33,771 bases of DNA from a virus. The notes beneath the pieces were generated by a model. The model saw only the letters and a list, made by a program, of their open reading frames with translations. It was not told the DNA's origin and did no database searches. A program made the position numbers and the translations under genes. Shown here piece by piece: positions 22,708 to 29,357 of this stretch (its first letter is position 1; the number at the start of each line of letters is the position of its first letter). The stretch is from positions 1 to 33,771 of the IMG/VR virus record IMGVR_UViG_3300010392_000711. One strand, given 5' to 3'.

Positions 22708-23543
22708 GGGATCTACTTACCATTTACAAGGGTGAAATGGGAAAATATTCCCTTATCACCGCGGCGCGCGAATTGGAGTTGGCCGACCGGATCGCGGGCG
22801 GGGATCTCGAGGCGCGCGACGAATTGGTTACGGCGAACCTGCGATTTGTGTTGGTCGTGGCGGCATTGTACCGCGGATATGGGGTCGAATTCGACGATCT
22901 CGTTGCGGAGGGCAATTATGGGCTAATTGTTGCCGCGGAGAAATTCCGGCGCGAACCTGGCGTGCGGTTTTTGTCATATGCCAGATGGTGGATAATCGAA
23001 CGGATCCAACGTGCGATATCCTATCATTCGCGGGTTGTATCCACGCCGGCGAATTCCGCGCGATACTTAAAGACGGTGCGCGCCGCCGAATGGTCCGCCG
23101 GCGGCCGTAGCGATACCGCACCGGACGAAAGCGAGGTAGTTGCCGCTACCGGGTTACGGCCAAGTGAAGTCCGCGCGTGCGTGGTGTTGCGTGCCAATAG
23201 CCATAGTTTAGATAAACCGCTACCGTTCCAGGGAAACGCCGGCGGCGAAAAAAAGACATATTTGGATATGATGAGATCGGACGCCGAACCGCCGGACGCC
23301 GGCGCCATCCGGTCGGATATCGGCGCGAAATTGGCCAAGGCAATGGCATACCTCCGGCCGCGCGACGCCGCGGCCATAATCCATTATTACGGATTGGACG
23401 AATCACGGGTTGGCGAGTCGTATCACCGCGTCGGCCGCCGGTTGGGGTTGTCGCCGGAGGGAACGCGGCAATCGATCCGTCGCGGGATCCGGCGGTTGAA
23501 GCGAACAAGCTTAATCCGCGAAACCCAACGCATCGCGGGATAG
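22704..23543 (+). CDS. Phage-encoded sigma-70 family RNA polymerase sigma factor
   Basis: The protein is 279 aa, starting at TTG 22704 seven bases after GGAGG and overlapping the upstream stop. All core regions are visible: region 1.2-like (YSLITAARELELADRIAGGD), region 2.1-2.2 (NLRFVLVVAALYRGYGVEF, DDLVAEGNYGLIVAAEKF, residues 45-81), region 2.3-2.4 (FLSYARWWIIERIQRAI, 89-105), a region 3-like part, and region 4 (YLRPRDAAAIIHYYGLDE, then RLGLSPEGTRQSIRRGIRRL). This directs host RNA polymerase to specific promoters. It is much closer to group 1/2 bacterial sigmas than T4 gp55. It sits mid-early operon, so a late-gene switch is likely. Confidence 0.92.
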   Translation: MRDLLTIYKGEMGKYSLITAARELELADRIAGGDLEARDELVTANLRFVLVVAALYRGYGVEFDDLVAEGNYGLIVAAEKFRREPGVRFLSYARWWIIERIQRAISYHSRVVSTPANSARYLKTVRAAEWSAGGRSDTAPDESEVVAATGLRPSEVRACVVLRANSHSLDKPLPFQGNAGGEKKTYLDMMRSDAEPPDAGAIRSDIGAKLAKAMAYLRPRDAAAIIHYYGLDESRVGESYHRVGRRLGLSPEGTRQSIRRGIRRLKRTSLIRETQRIAG

Positions 23544-23552
23544 GGGGATAAT

Positions 23553-24074
23553 GTGGCAAAGGAACGGCACAAAATGACGGTGGAAGTCACCGGCGCGGGT
23601 AGGTTGGCCGACGTGTTTGGCGAGAAATTTCGCGCCAGGTTGGCCAAACTGGAAACCGAGAATGATCGAATAACCAACGAAAACAAACGGTTGTCCGTTG
23701 AATTGGTTGATAAAAACTATGCGTTGGCCGATTTGCATGATCGGTTGCAAGACGAGGCCGCCAAGTCCAGGGAATTGGCCAACGAGGTGGCCAATTGGAA
23801 AGACAACGTTAACGATTTGAGAAAACGCCGCGCGTTGGCCGAATCGAGATTGGCGATGGTCAAGATGGATTTAGAGTCGGACAACGCAATCGGGGCACGC
23901 CGCCGATTGGGTTTGTTGGCTAATCCGTTGGCGGTGTGGTCCGGCAGTATGCGAAATCCAGAGCAATTACATTTACATGGCGCGCCGATACACGGTTGGA
24001 GAGCTAGTAACCACGTACCAGGCGATACGCGCGTATTTGCCGTGATTTATGGGGTATTGCCAGAGGAACAATAG
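23553..24074 (+). CDS. Coiled-coil early protein
   Basis: The protein is 173 aa from GTG 23553; the out-of-frame ATG at 23551 gives only a nine-codon frame. Residues about 30-105 form a strong coiled coil (ARLAKLETENDRITNENKRL...DLHDRLQDEAAKSRELANEV). The C-terminal 60 residues are a separate compact region with Trp and His (LHLHGAPIHGW). I do not recognise the family. It directly follows the sigma gene. Confidence 0.6.
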   Translation: MAKERHKMTVEVTGAGRLADVFGEKFRARLAKLETENDRITNENKRLSVELVDKNYALADLHDRLQDEAAKSRELANEVANWKDNVNDLRKRRALAESRLAMVKMDLESDNAIGARRRLGLLANPLAVWSGSMRNPEQLHLHGAPIHGWRASNHVPGDTRVFAVIYGVLPEEQ

Positions 24075-24076
24075 GG

Positions 24077-24157
24077 GTGGCCGCCGCCGCTAATCCTGGC
24101 GTCGCGCGGATAAAGGCAAACGATGGTACGCCGCTATGGTGGCGGCATGGGAGGTAA
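24077..24157 (+). CDS. Possible 26-aa protein
   Basis: A GTG-started frame with 26 codons fills the gap between two genes exactly, from three bases after the upstream stop to three before the next ATG, with GAGG about 10 bases upstream. It ends TPLWWRHGR. Such gap-filling is typical of this operon, but the short length leaves it uncertain. Confidence 0.3.
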   Translation: MAAAANPGVARIKANDGTPLWWRHGR

Positions 24158-24160
24158 CCG

Positions 24161-24625
24161 ATGATTAGCCGATTCGCCAACCGCATGGTGCAGATTCTCA
24201 CCGGCCACAACATCGCCGAAATGTGTTCCACGGTCGATGTCTTGGAAGTGGCCGCCGAAGACCACGCCGCGGATTATAGGCGCGAATTAGGTAAGGTGTT
24301 GGATATCAACAACAAATTGCGTGGCGAGGTTGGCGCCCATCGGTCCGTGTTGGCGAAATTGGGCGCCATGGCCGACCGCCGGCGCCGGGGGCAAATGACG
24401 CGCCGCGGGTTCGATGAAACGGTGGATGCCATCGTTGCCAAGGTGCCGATGCCGATCGCCATGATGGACACCATCGCGTCGCCGGTCGGGTTGCATCCGG
24501 GCGGCCGCACAATGCAGAGCGAACCGATTACATGGGCGGATGCCTCCGATGGTGCCGGCGATTGTCTGGACGATATACCGATCACGTTGATCGCTATTCC
24601 GCGGGGGGACTTGAGTCATGGATAG
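24161..24625 (+). CDS. Early protein, unknown
   Basis: The protein is 154 aa from ATG 24161 (GGGAGGTAACCG upstream). The N-terminal half is helical (about 25-60, VLEVAAEDHAADYRRELGKV), the middle is basic (ADRRRRGQMTRRGFDE), and the C-terminus is acidic with strands. No family is recognised. It overlaps the next gene by eight bases. Confidence 0.55.
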   Translation: MISRFANRMVQILTGHNIAEMCSTVDVLEVAAEDHAADYRRELGKVLDINNKLRGEVGAHRSVLAKLGAMADRRRRGQMTRRGFDETVDAIVAKVPMPIAMMDTIASPVGLHPGGRTMQSEPITWADASDGAGDCLDDIPITLIAIPRGDLSHG

Positions 24626-25001
24626 CAAAGTGTATATACCGGGCGACCGGTCCGTGTGTATCCGTTGCGGTGGGACCATTTGTTACGACGGGAAACTATG
24701 GCGCCATGTGCATATATCGCCGGTCCACGCCGCGGAGCCGATTGTGGGGGCATTGTGGCGAGAACCTAAAATGAGTCTCGTCATAACCGACGCCAGGTTT
24801 AAACGGTTGCGTACGGCGTGGTTGGGGTTTTGGGAAGAAATGGACCGATTAGAACGACCGGAATCGGACGAATTAGATCGTTGGTGCGAGGAAATCGATT
24901 TGGTGTTGACCGAAGAGGACGCGCCGATTGCGATCCAGCACATCGAACACGCCGGCGCGCCGGCGGTTGTGGTTACGTTCGCAACAAAGGCGACGCCATG
25001 A
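24618..25001 (+). CDS. Early protein with CxxC motif, unknown
   Basis: The protein is 127 aa from ATG 24618. The N-terminal part has SVCIRCGGTICYDGKLWRHVH, a possible zinc site with C and H ligands; the C-terminal part is helical then strand-rich (AIQHIEHAGAPAVVVTF). No family is recognised. It overlaps the next ATG by four bases. Confidence 0.55.
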   Translation: MDSKVYIPGDRSVCIRCGGTICYDGKLWRHVHISPVHAAEPIVGALWREPKMSLVITDARFKRLRTAWLGFWEEMDRLERPESDELDRWCEEIDLVLTEEDAPIAIQHIEHAGAPAVVVTFATKATP

Positions 25002-25369
25002 ACGATTACATGCGCGGGTCAACGTGGTGGATTTGCGACCAATGTGGCCAACCGCGGACAAACCGCGCGTGCCAAGGGTGCCGCATCGCCGAGTTAGAAA
25101 AGTGTCTCGCCGTGGCCGACGCCAGGTTGGCCGCCGTGATCATGTGGATAAGGGAACACAAAAGCAACCTCCCACAATTGCACGATATGTGTTTGTTGCG
25201 CGCGGTCGTTGCGGACGTGCCGGCGCCGGCGGCGGTTGGCCAGGTCCGCGGATGGCAGGTTGCCGCCGAGGAAACACTAACCGTTGTGTTGGGCAACAAC
25301 GATGCGACGTTGCCGGATCTAATTGGTCGCACGGTATATGTGATGGACGATCCGCGGGGCAACCGATGA
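24998..25369 (+). CDS. Zinc-ribbon early protein
   Basis: The protein is 123 aa from ATG 24998 (ATGA overlap). The N-terminus WICDQCGQPRTNRACQGCR is a four-Cys zinc ribbon, followed by a helix (RIAELEKCLAVADARLAAVI) and an alpha/beta C-terminus. Family unknown; DNA or RNA contact is possible given the zinc ribbon. Confidence 0.6.
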   Translation: MNDYMRGSTWWICDQCGQPRTNRACQGCRIAELEKCLAVADARLAAVIMWIREHKSNLPQLHDMCLLRAVVADVPAPAAVGQVRGWQVAAEETLTVVLGNNDATLPDLIGRTVYVMDDPRGNR

Positions 25370-25482
25370 TTGCGTGTATTGTTTCCTCAATAGTCGGATT
25401 TGTGGTTGGCATGGCATTGGGCGGTGTGTTGGTGTTGGATTATTTGCATGGTCGGCGCCGCGATAACAGGGGGGATAGGTAG
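25366..25482 (+). CDS. Small membrane peptide
   Basis: The protein is 38 aa, ATG 25366 overlapping the upstream stop. One membrane segment covers residues 3-24 (ACIVSSIVGFVVGMALGGVL), followed by a basic tail (HGRRRDNRGDR). Role unknown. Confidence 0.5.
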   Translation: MIACIVSSIVGFVVGMALGGVLVLDYLHGRRRDNRGDR

Positions 25483-25486
25483 CCTA

Positions 25487-25744
25487 ATGGCGGAATATCG
25501 GATGGAAGGAATATCGGCTAAGGGCAAAAACCGCATCCGCGAACACGGTGCCGTGTGGCGCGTCGTACGGAATAGCGATCAATCGGCGTTACTTGAGGCG
25601 CGTGACGGATACCGGCGATGGTGGGCATATGATGCGGATGAGGATTTCCGTTGTGCCCGCGTTCTTGATGGGGCGAAACAACGTGGCGATTGTCCAACAC
25701 AAACCGCCGGCGTTGGCGATAGCGATGGCGGGGGGCATCAATGA
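25487..25744 (+). CDS. Small early protein, unknown
   Basis: The protein is 85 aa from ATG 25487. It is basic with an aromatic cluster (GYRRWWAYDADEDFRC), and its C-terminus is Gly/Asp-rich. The stop overlaps the next ATG. No family is recognised. Confidence 0.5.
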   Translation: MAEYRMEGISAKGKNRIREHGAVWRVVRNSDQSALLEARDGYRRWWAYDADEDFRCARVLDGAKQRGDCPTQTAGVGDSDGGGHQ

Positions 25745-25926
25745 AACCGCCGCGGTGGGCAAAAATACGAACGGTAACCTATTGGGTGATGTGGGCCGTA
25801 TTGTTGGCAATGTCGGCCAAGGTGATCGGCATCGAACCATGGGATTATCGCGCCATAACGGCCGACGCGGTGTGTCCGCGTTGCGGCGCGCAATTAATCG
25901 TTGAGGTGACCTTTACCCATGAGTAG
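25741..25926 (+). CDS. Small membrane protein with CxxC
   Basis: The protein is 61 aa. A membrane segment (about 12-30, TYWVMWAVLLAMSAKVIG) is followed by VCPRCGAQLIVEV, a zinc-knuckle half-site. Its 3' end overlaps the next gene by eight bases. Confidence 0.5.
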   Translation: MKPPRWAKIRTVTYWVMWAVLLAMSAKVIGIEPWDYRAITADAVCPRCGAQLIVEVTFTHE

Positions 25927-26212
25927 CACAACAACCGTTCCATGTGGAACAATAGGTGCAGGGCTAACAAAAGACGAATTATTGGAATGTGTACGGATAA
26001 ATTTTATCCGCTATTTGGAATCCCACCGGTCGATTAATCTTGATGCGGTTGCCGGGTTGACCGGATACACCGAGGAAACCATAAGGCATTACCGAAACGG
26101 GACAAGGGTAACCGTGCCGGTGGCCATGGCGTTAGTGGTCGCGATACCGGAGGTCGGCGCCGGATTGGTGTGTCCGGCGTGTGGATCCGTCAAAGGTTTT
26201 ACGTGGCGATAA
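25919..26212 (+). CDS. HTH protein with C-terminal CxxC, possible late regulator
   Basis: The protein is 97 aa from ATG 25919. Residues about 28-72 form an HTH of the Cro/XRE type: RSINLDAVAGLTGYTEETIR, HYRNGTRVTVPVAMALV. The C-terminus adds LVCPACGSVKGF. It is the last early gene, directly upstream of the 262-bp non-coding block and terminase operon, the classical place for a late-gene regulator or antiterminator-type factor. Function is inferred from position and fold only. Confidence 0.6.
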   Translation: MSSTTTVPCGTIGAGLTKDELLECVRINFIRYLESHRSINLDAVAGLTGYTEETIRHYRNGTRVTVPVAMALVVAIPEVGAGLVCPACGSVKGFTWR

Positions 26213-26264
26213 CCGAACGATCTAATTCGTACCAGACGAATCTCCTACCATAGTCGCCATACCG

Positions 26265-26303
26265 GGCCAGGGGGAACGGAATCCCCGAGGGAGCAACCTG
26301 GCC
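26265..26303. repeat. Inverted repeat GGCCAGG/CCTGGCC with inner hairpin
   Basis: GGCCAGG (26265-26271) and CCTGGCC (26297-26303) are exact inverted repeats; inside them GGGGA (26271-26275) pairs with TCCCC (26282-26286) around ACGGAA, leaving GAGGGAGCAA as a single-stranded arm. The nested stems look like a folded RNA or a terminase-binding site. Confidence 0.65.
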
Positions 26304-26432
26304 AGATCACCACGGCGGCAAAATGCGCTTACTCTCACAAAACATTACACCGCAAAGGGTTGGGAATATCAAAAGGTACTTCCTAAGGGTATGCCTTGAG
26401 GGTAAGCGCGATCCCGAAAACGTTCTAGTTTC

Positions 26433-26473
26433 AGGCCGCCCTAGTGTTCCACCACAACGAGGCGGAAATGCCT
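26433..26473 (+). promoter_or_regulatory. Hairpin covering the terS ribosome-binding site
   Basis: CCGCC (26436-26440) pairs with GGCGG (26461-26465) and AGG (26433-26435) with CCT (26471-26473), leaving a 20-nt apical loop. The 3' strand includes the GAGGCGG Shine-Dalgarno for the terS ATG at 26475, so the fold would block initiation until opened. The pairing is seen in the sequence; regulation is inferred. Confidence 0.5.
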
Positions 26474-26474
26474 A

Positions 26475-26987
26475 ATGGCAATGACCGCCGAAATGTGGTC
26501 GATCTCCGGACTTGCGGTCGAATTGGATATGGACCGGCGGACGGTTGCAAAGCGCCTCGAGGGCGTCGAACCTGCCGGCCGCCGCGGTCGCGCAAAACTA
26601 TTTCGGATGGCGGACGCGGCGCGCGCGTGTTTCGCGCCGACCGGGAGCGGCGGCGACGATCTGGATTTGACACAGGAATCCGCGCGGTTGAAAAAAGCGC
26701 AAGCCGACAAAACGGAACTCGAGGTGGAAATATTCAAGGGCAATTTACTCGAATCCGAAGACGTCGCCGAGGTGTGGGCCGATCGAGTTTTGTCGGCCAG
26801 GTCGCTATTACTAACCATTCCGCCGCGGTTGGCTATGCAAATGAAAGCTATGGCCGATGAGCCATTGCCGGCAATCGAAGACACAATTGCCGAATCCATC
26901 CACGCCGCGTTGTGCGGACTCGCCGGCGGGGATCCTGGCGAAAGTGGTGGCGGCGGAATGGGCGCCGCCGCCAAGGTTAAAGGTTAG
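26475..26987 (+). CDS. terS: Terminase small subunit (Nu1-like)
   Basis: The protein is 170 aa from ATG 26475. The N-terminal winged-helix (MWSISGLAVELDMDRRTVAKRLEGV, then RAKLFRMADAARA) matches Nu1-type small terminase subunits that bind the cos region. A helical middle (ARLKKAQADKTELEVEIFKG) mediates assembly, and the Gly-rich C-terminus (about 145-165) leads into the end. It overlaps the large subunit start by more than 40 bases, as in other GpA-type phages. Its mRNA leader may mask its own ribosome-binding site. Confidence 0.85.
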   Translation: MAMTAEMWSISGLAVELDMDRRTVAKRLEGVEPAGRRGRAKLFRMADAARACFAPTGSGGDDLDLTQESARLKKAQADKTELEVEIFKGNLLESEDVAEVWADRVLSARSLLLTIPPRLAMQMKAMADEPLPAIEDTIAESIHAALCGLAGGDPGESGGGGMGAAAKVKG

Positions 26988-28797
26988 CGAGTGGGCCGAA
27001 CAAAGGCGGATGTTGAGCCGGGAAAGTGCGGATGCCGCCGGACCATATAGGGTTTCCGCGGCGCCGTATCAACGCGAAATGCAGGATGCATTTAACGATC
27101 CGAACGTGAGAGAACTTGTATTTATGACGTCGGGGCAAATAGGTAAAACAACCATGGTGGAAAATATCATGGGCTATTGCATGGATCTGGCGCCGGCGCC
27201 CATGTTGGGGGTCTTGCCGACGTTGAATCTCGCCGACACATTTTCAAAGGATCGCCTGGCGCCGATGATTAGGGATACGCCGGCGTTGCGGGCCAAGGTT
27301 AAAGATGCCAAATCGCGGGATAGCTCCAATACACTGAAACACAAAAAGTTTCCTGGCGGCCAAATCACATTAATCGGCGGAAATGCGCCGTCCGATATGG
27401 CGTCGCGTCCAATAAAATATGCCTTTATCGACGAGCGGGATAGGTTGGCCGAGGCCGCCGGCAAAGAAGGCGATCCGTATTTCTTGATTATTCAGCGTCA
27501 AGAAAATTACTACGGCGCCAAGATGGTGCAGGATTCCACGCCAACAATCAAAGACGCATCGCCAATCGAATCGGCATTTCTCGAATCCGACCAACGATAT
27601 TTCCACATACCGTGCAAATCGTGCGGCGGATATCAGAAATTGGTTTGGGCTAATGTTACGTGGGAAGTCAAGAAACCGCAGGTTCCCGAAGATGTTTGGT
27701 ATACATGCGCCCATTGTGGGGATAAGTGGAGCGATGGCGATATTGTCGTTGGGTTGAAAACCGGAAATTGGATTGCCGAAGCGCCGTTTAACGGCATCGC
27801 CGGTTTCCACATCAATGCCATCTATTCGCCGTGGGCGCCGATGCAACGGATGGTGTCGAAATTCCTACGAGCAAAAAAAGACACCGAATCACTCAAGGCG
27901 TGGGTTAACACGCAGTTGGGCGAAACGTGGGAAGAACCTGGCGATGTGGTCGAACCATCGACGTTGTTTGCGCGCCGGGAACAATACGCCGCCGAGATGC
28001 CGGCCGGCGCGTTGGTCGCCGTGGCCGGCATCGACGTCCAAGGTGATCGCCTCGAGGTCGGCGTTTACGGGTACGGGATTGGCGAGGAATCTTGGGACAT
28101 AACATATCGTGTTCTATGGGGCGATCCAGATAAAGACGATGTGTGGCAATTACTAGACGACGTTCTAATACGAGGACGGTTCAAACATGAAAGCGGCGCG
28201 ACTATTGGGATTGCCGCGTCTTGTATTGACAGTGGCGGACACCATACACATCGCGTCTATGAATACTGCCGGACGCGGCAGAGCAAACGAATCTTTGCAA
28301 TCAAGGGTATGGCGGGATTCGGACGTCCGATGGTGTCGGCGCCCAGCAGCAAACGCCATGGCCGCAATCGCCGTCCGGTTAAATTATTCACGTTGGGCGT
28401 GGACGAAATAAAGTCGCACGTCCATTCGCGGTTAGGCGTCGAAACGCCGGGGCCAGGTTACGCACATTTTCCCTTAAATCACGAATACGACGAGGAACAT
28501 TTTTCGCAATTGGCGGCCGAAAAAGTGGTCACGCGGATGGTTAAGGGTACGCCAAAGCGGGAATGGATCCGGATCCGACCACGCAACGAAGCATTGGACA
28601 ACCGCGGGTATGGATATGCCGCGTTGTGTTTGCTTAATCCGGATTTCGAAGCATTGGCCGAACGGTTGCGACCGGCGTCGGCCGCCGACGATTCGGTGTC
28701 GGCCACCGACGATGCGGCGCCGGATCGCGCGCCGGCGCGCCGGCGTGCGCGAAAGTCCGGCAATTATCTCAATAAATACCGGAGGCGGCAACGGTGA
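26944..28797 (+). CDS. terL: Terminase large subunit (GpA family)
   Basis: The protein is about 617 aa if it starts at GTG 26944 or 26947; an ATG at 26857 in the same frame would add 29 residues that do not look conserved. It contains VSEWAEQRRMLSRESA, Walker A SGQIGKTT (63-70), Walker B YAFIDERD (159-166), two CxxC pairs (PCKSCGG, TCAHCGD), and nuclease motifs GIDVQGDRLEVG and CIDSGGHHTHRVYEYC, with a C-terminal RNEALDNRGYGYAALC. This ATP-driven motor cuts concatemers and fills heads. The family match to lambda GpA is strong and points to cos-type packaging. The stop overlaps the next GTG. Confidence 0.93.
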   Translation: MVAAEWAPPPRLKVSEWAEQRRMLSRESADAAGPYRVSAAPYQREMQDAFNDPNVRELVFMTSGQIGKTTMVENIMGYCMDLAPAPMLGVLPTLNLADTFSKDRLAPMIRDTPALRAKVKDAKSRDSSNTLKHKKFPGGQITLIGGNAPSDMASRPIKYAFIDERDRLAEAAGKEGDPYFLIIQRQENYYGAKMVQDSTPTIKDASPIESAFLESDQRYFHIPCKSCGGYQKLVWANVTWEVKKPQVPEDVWYTCAHCGDKWSDGDIVVGLKTGNWIAEAPFNGIAGFHINAIYSPWAPMQRMVSKFLRAKKDTESLKAWVNTQLGETWEEPGDVVEPSTLFARREQYAAEMPAGALVAVAGIDVQGDRLEVGVYGYGIGEESWDITYRVLWGDPDKDDVWQLLDDVLIRGRFKHESGATIGIAASCIDSGGHHTHRVYEYCRTRQSKRIFAIKGMAGFGRPMVSAPSSKRHGRNRRPVKLFTLGVDEIKSHVHSRLGVETPGPGYAHFPLNHEYDEEHFSQLAAEKVVTRMVKGTPKREWIRIRPRNEALDNRGYGYAALCLLNPDFEALAERLRPASAADDSVSATDDAAPDRAPARRRARKSGNYLNKYRRRQR

Positions 28798-29357
28798 TTA
28801 ACATTCCTACATCCGAACCTGCCGAGATTATTGCCGGAACGTCGGTCAAGTGGACCAAATACATCGCGGATTATTTGCCGGCGGATGGGTGGACATATTC
28901 GATTGTTTTGGTAAACGCCGATGGCAAATGCACGGTTACCGGGTCGGACAATGGCGACGGTACGCATTTGGCCGAAATCGATCCAACGGATTCCGCGGAT
29001 TGGTCGGCCGGCGAATACGAGTGGCAGTCATACGTTACCGATGGCACCGCAATCTATTTGGTTGCCGTGGGCACCATGACGGTTGTCACCAATTACGCGG
29101 ACCAATCGTCGAATTATGACGCGCGGTCGGTGGCCAAAAAGAATTTGGATGCCATCAACACCGCGTTGATAAATCGGAATGATCCCACCATCGCCACGTA
29201 TTCCCTTGCCGGCCGATCTCTATCGCGTTTCACGTCCACGGAATTATTGGAGGAACGCAAGGTATGGCGCGCCGAATACAACCGCGAACAACGGAAAAAA
29301 GACATTGCCAACGGTAACGGCAACGCCGGCCGGTTGCGTGCGAGGTTTGTTAAATGA
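28794..29357 (+). CDS. gpW-position protein with N-terminal beta domain
   Basis: The protein is 187 aa from GTG 28794 (GGAGG upstream). The first 105 residues are beta-rich (SAGEYEWQSYVTDGTAIYLV) and resemble a small Ig-like domain. The C-terminal part (about 135-187, TYSLAGRSLSRFTSTELLEE...RKVWRAEYNREQRKKDI) is helical and basic, like gpW-type head-completion proteins found between TerL and portal in lambda-like phages. gpW itself is about 68 aa, so this would be a fused, larger variant. The stop overlaps the portal ATG. Confidence 0.55.
   Translation: MINIPTSEPAEIIAGTSVKWTKYIADYLPADGWTYSIVLVNADGKCTVTGSDNGDGTHLAEIDPTDSADWSAGEYEWQSYVTDGTAIYLVAVGTMTVVTNYADQSSNYDARSVAKKNLDAINTALINRNDPTIATYSLAGRSLSRFTSTELLEERKVWRAEYNREQRKKDIANGNGNAGRLRARFVK

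Larger units (their letters stand above)
26213..26474 (+). promoter_or_regulatory. Non-coding hairpin-rich block before terminase (cos/pac, late promoter or RNA leader)
   Basis: This 262-bp stretch has no credible gene and is the longest non-coding block in the early/late part of the map. It holds several inverted repeats: ATTCGT/ACGAAT (26225-26241), GGCCAGG/CCTGGCC (26265-26303) enclosing GGGGA/TCCCC, AAGG-TAC/GTA-CCTT (26373-26397), GAAA-C/G-TTTC (26416-26432) and CCGCC/GGCGG (26436-26465). In lambda-type phages with GpA terminases the cos site lies just upstream of terS, and the late promoter must also be here. The dense local pairing would alternatively suit a structured 5' leader. Confidence 0.6.

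Noticed and set aside
26213-26474. Group I intron, hammerhead or other known ribozyme/riboswitch.
   Set aside because: No CTGATGA/GAAA hammerhead core and no recognisable P/Q/R/S group I elements; pairing is real but matches no family I know.
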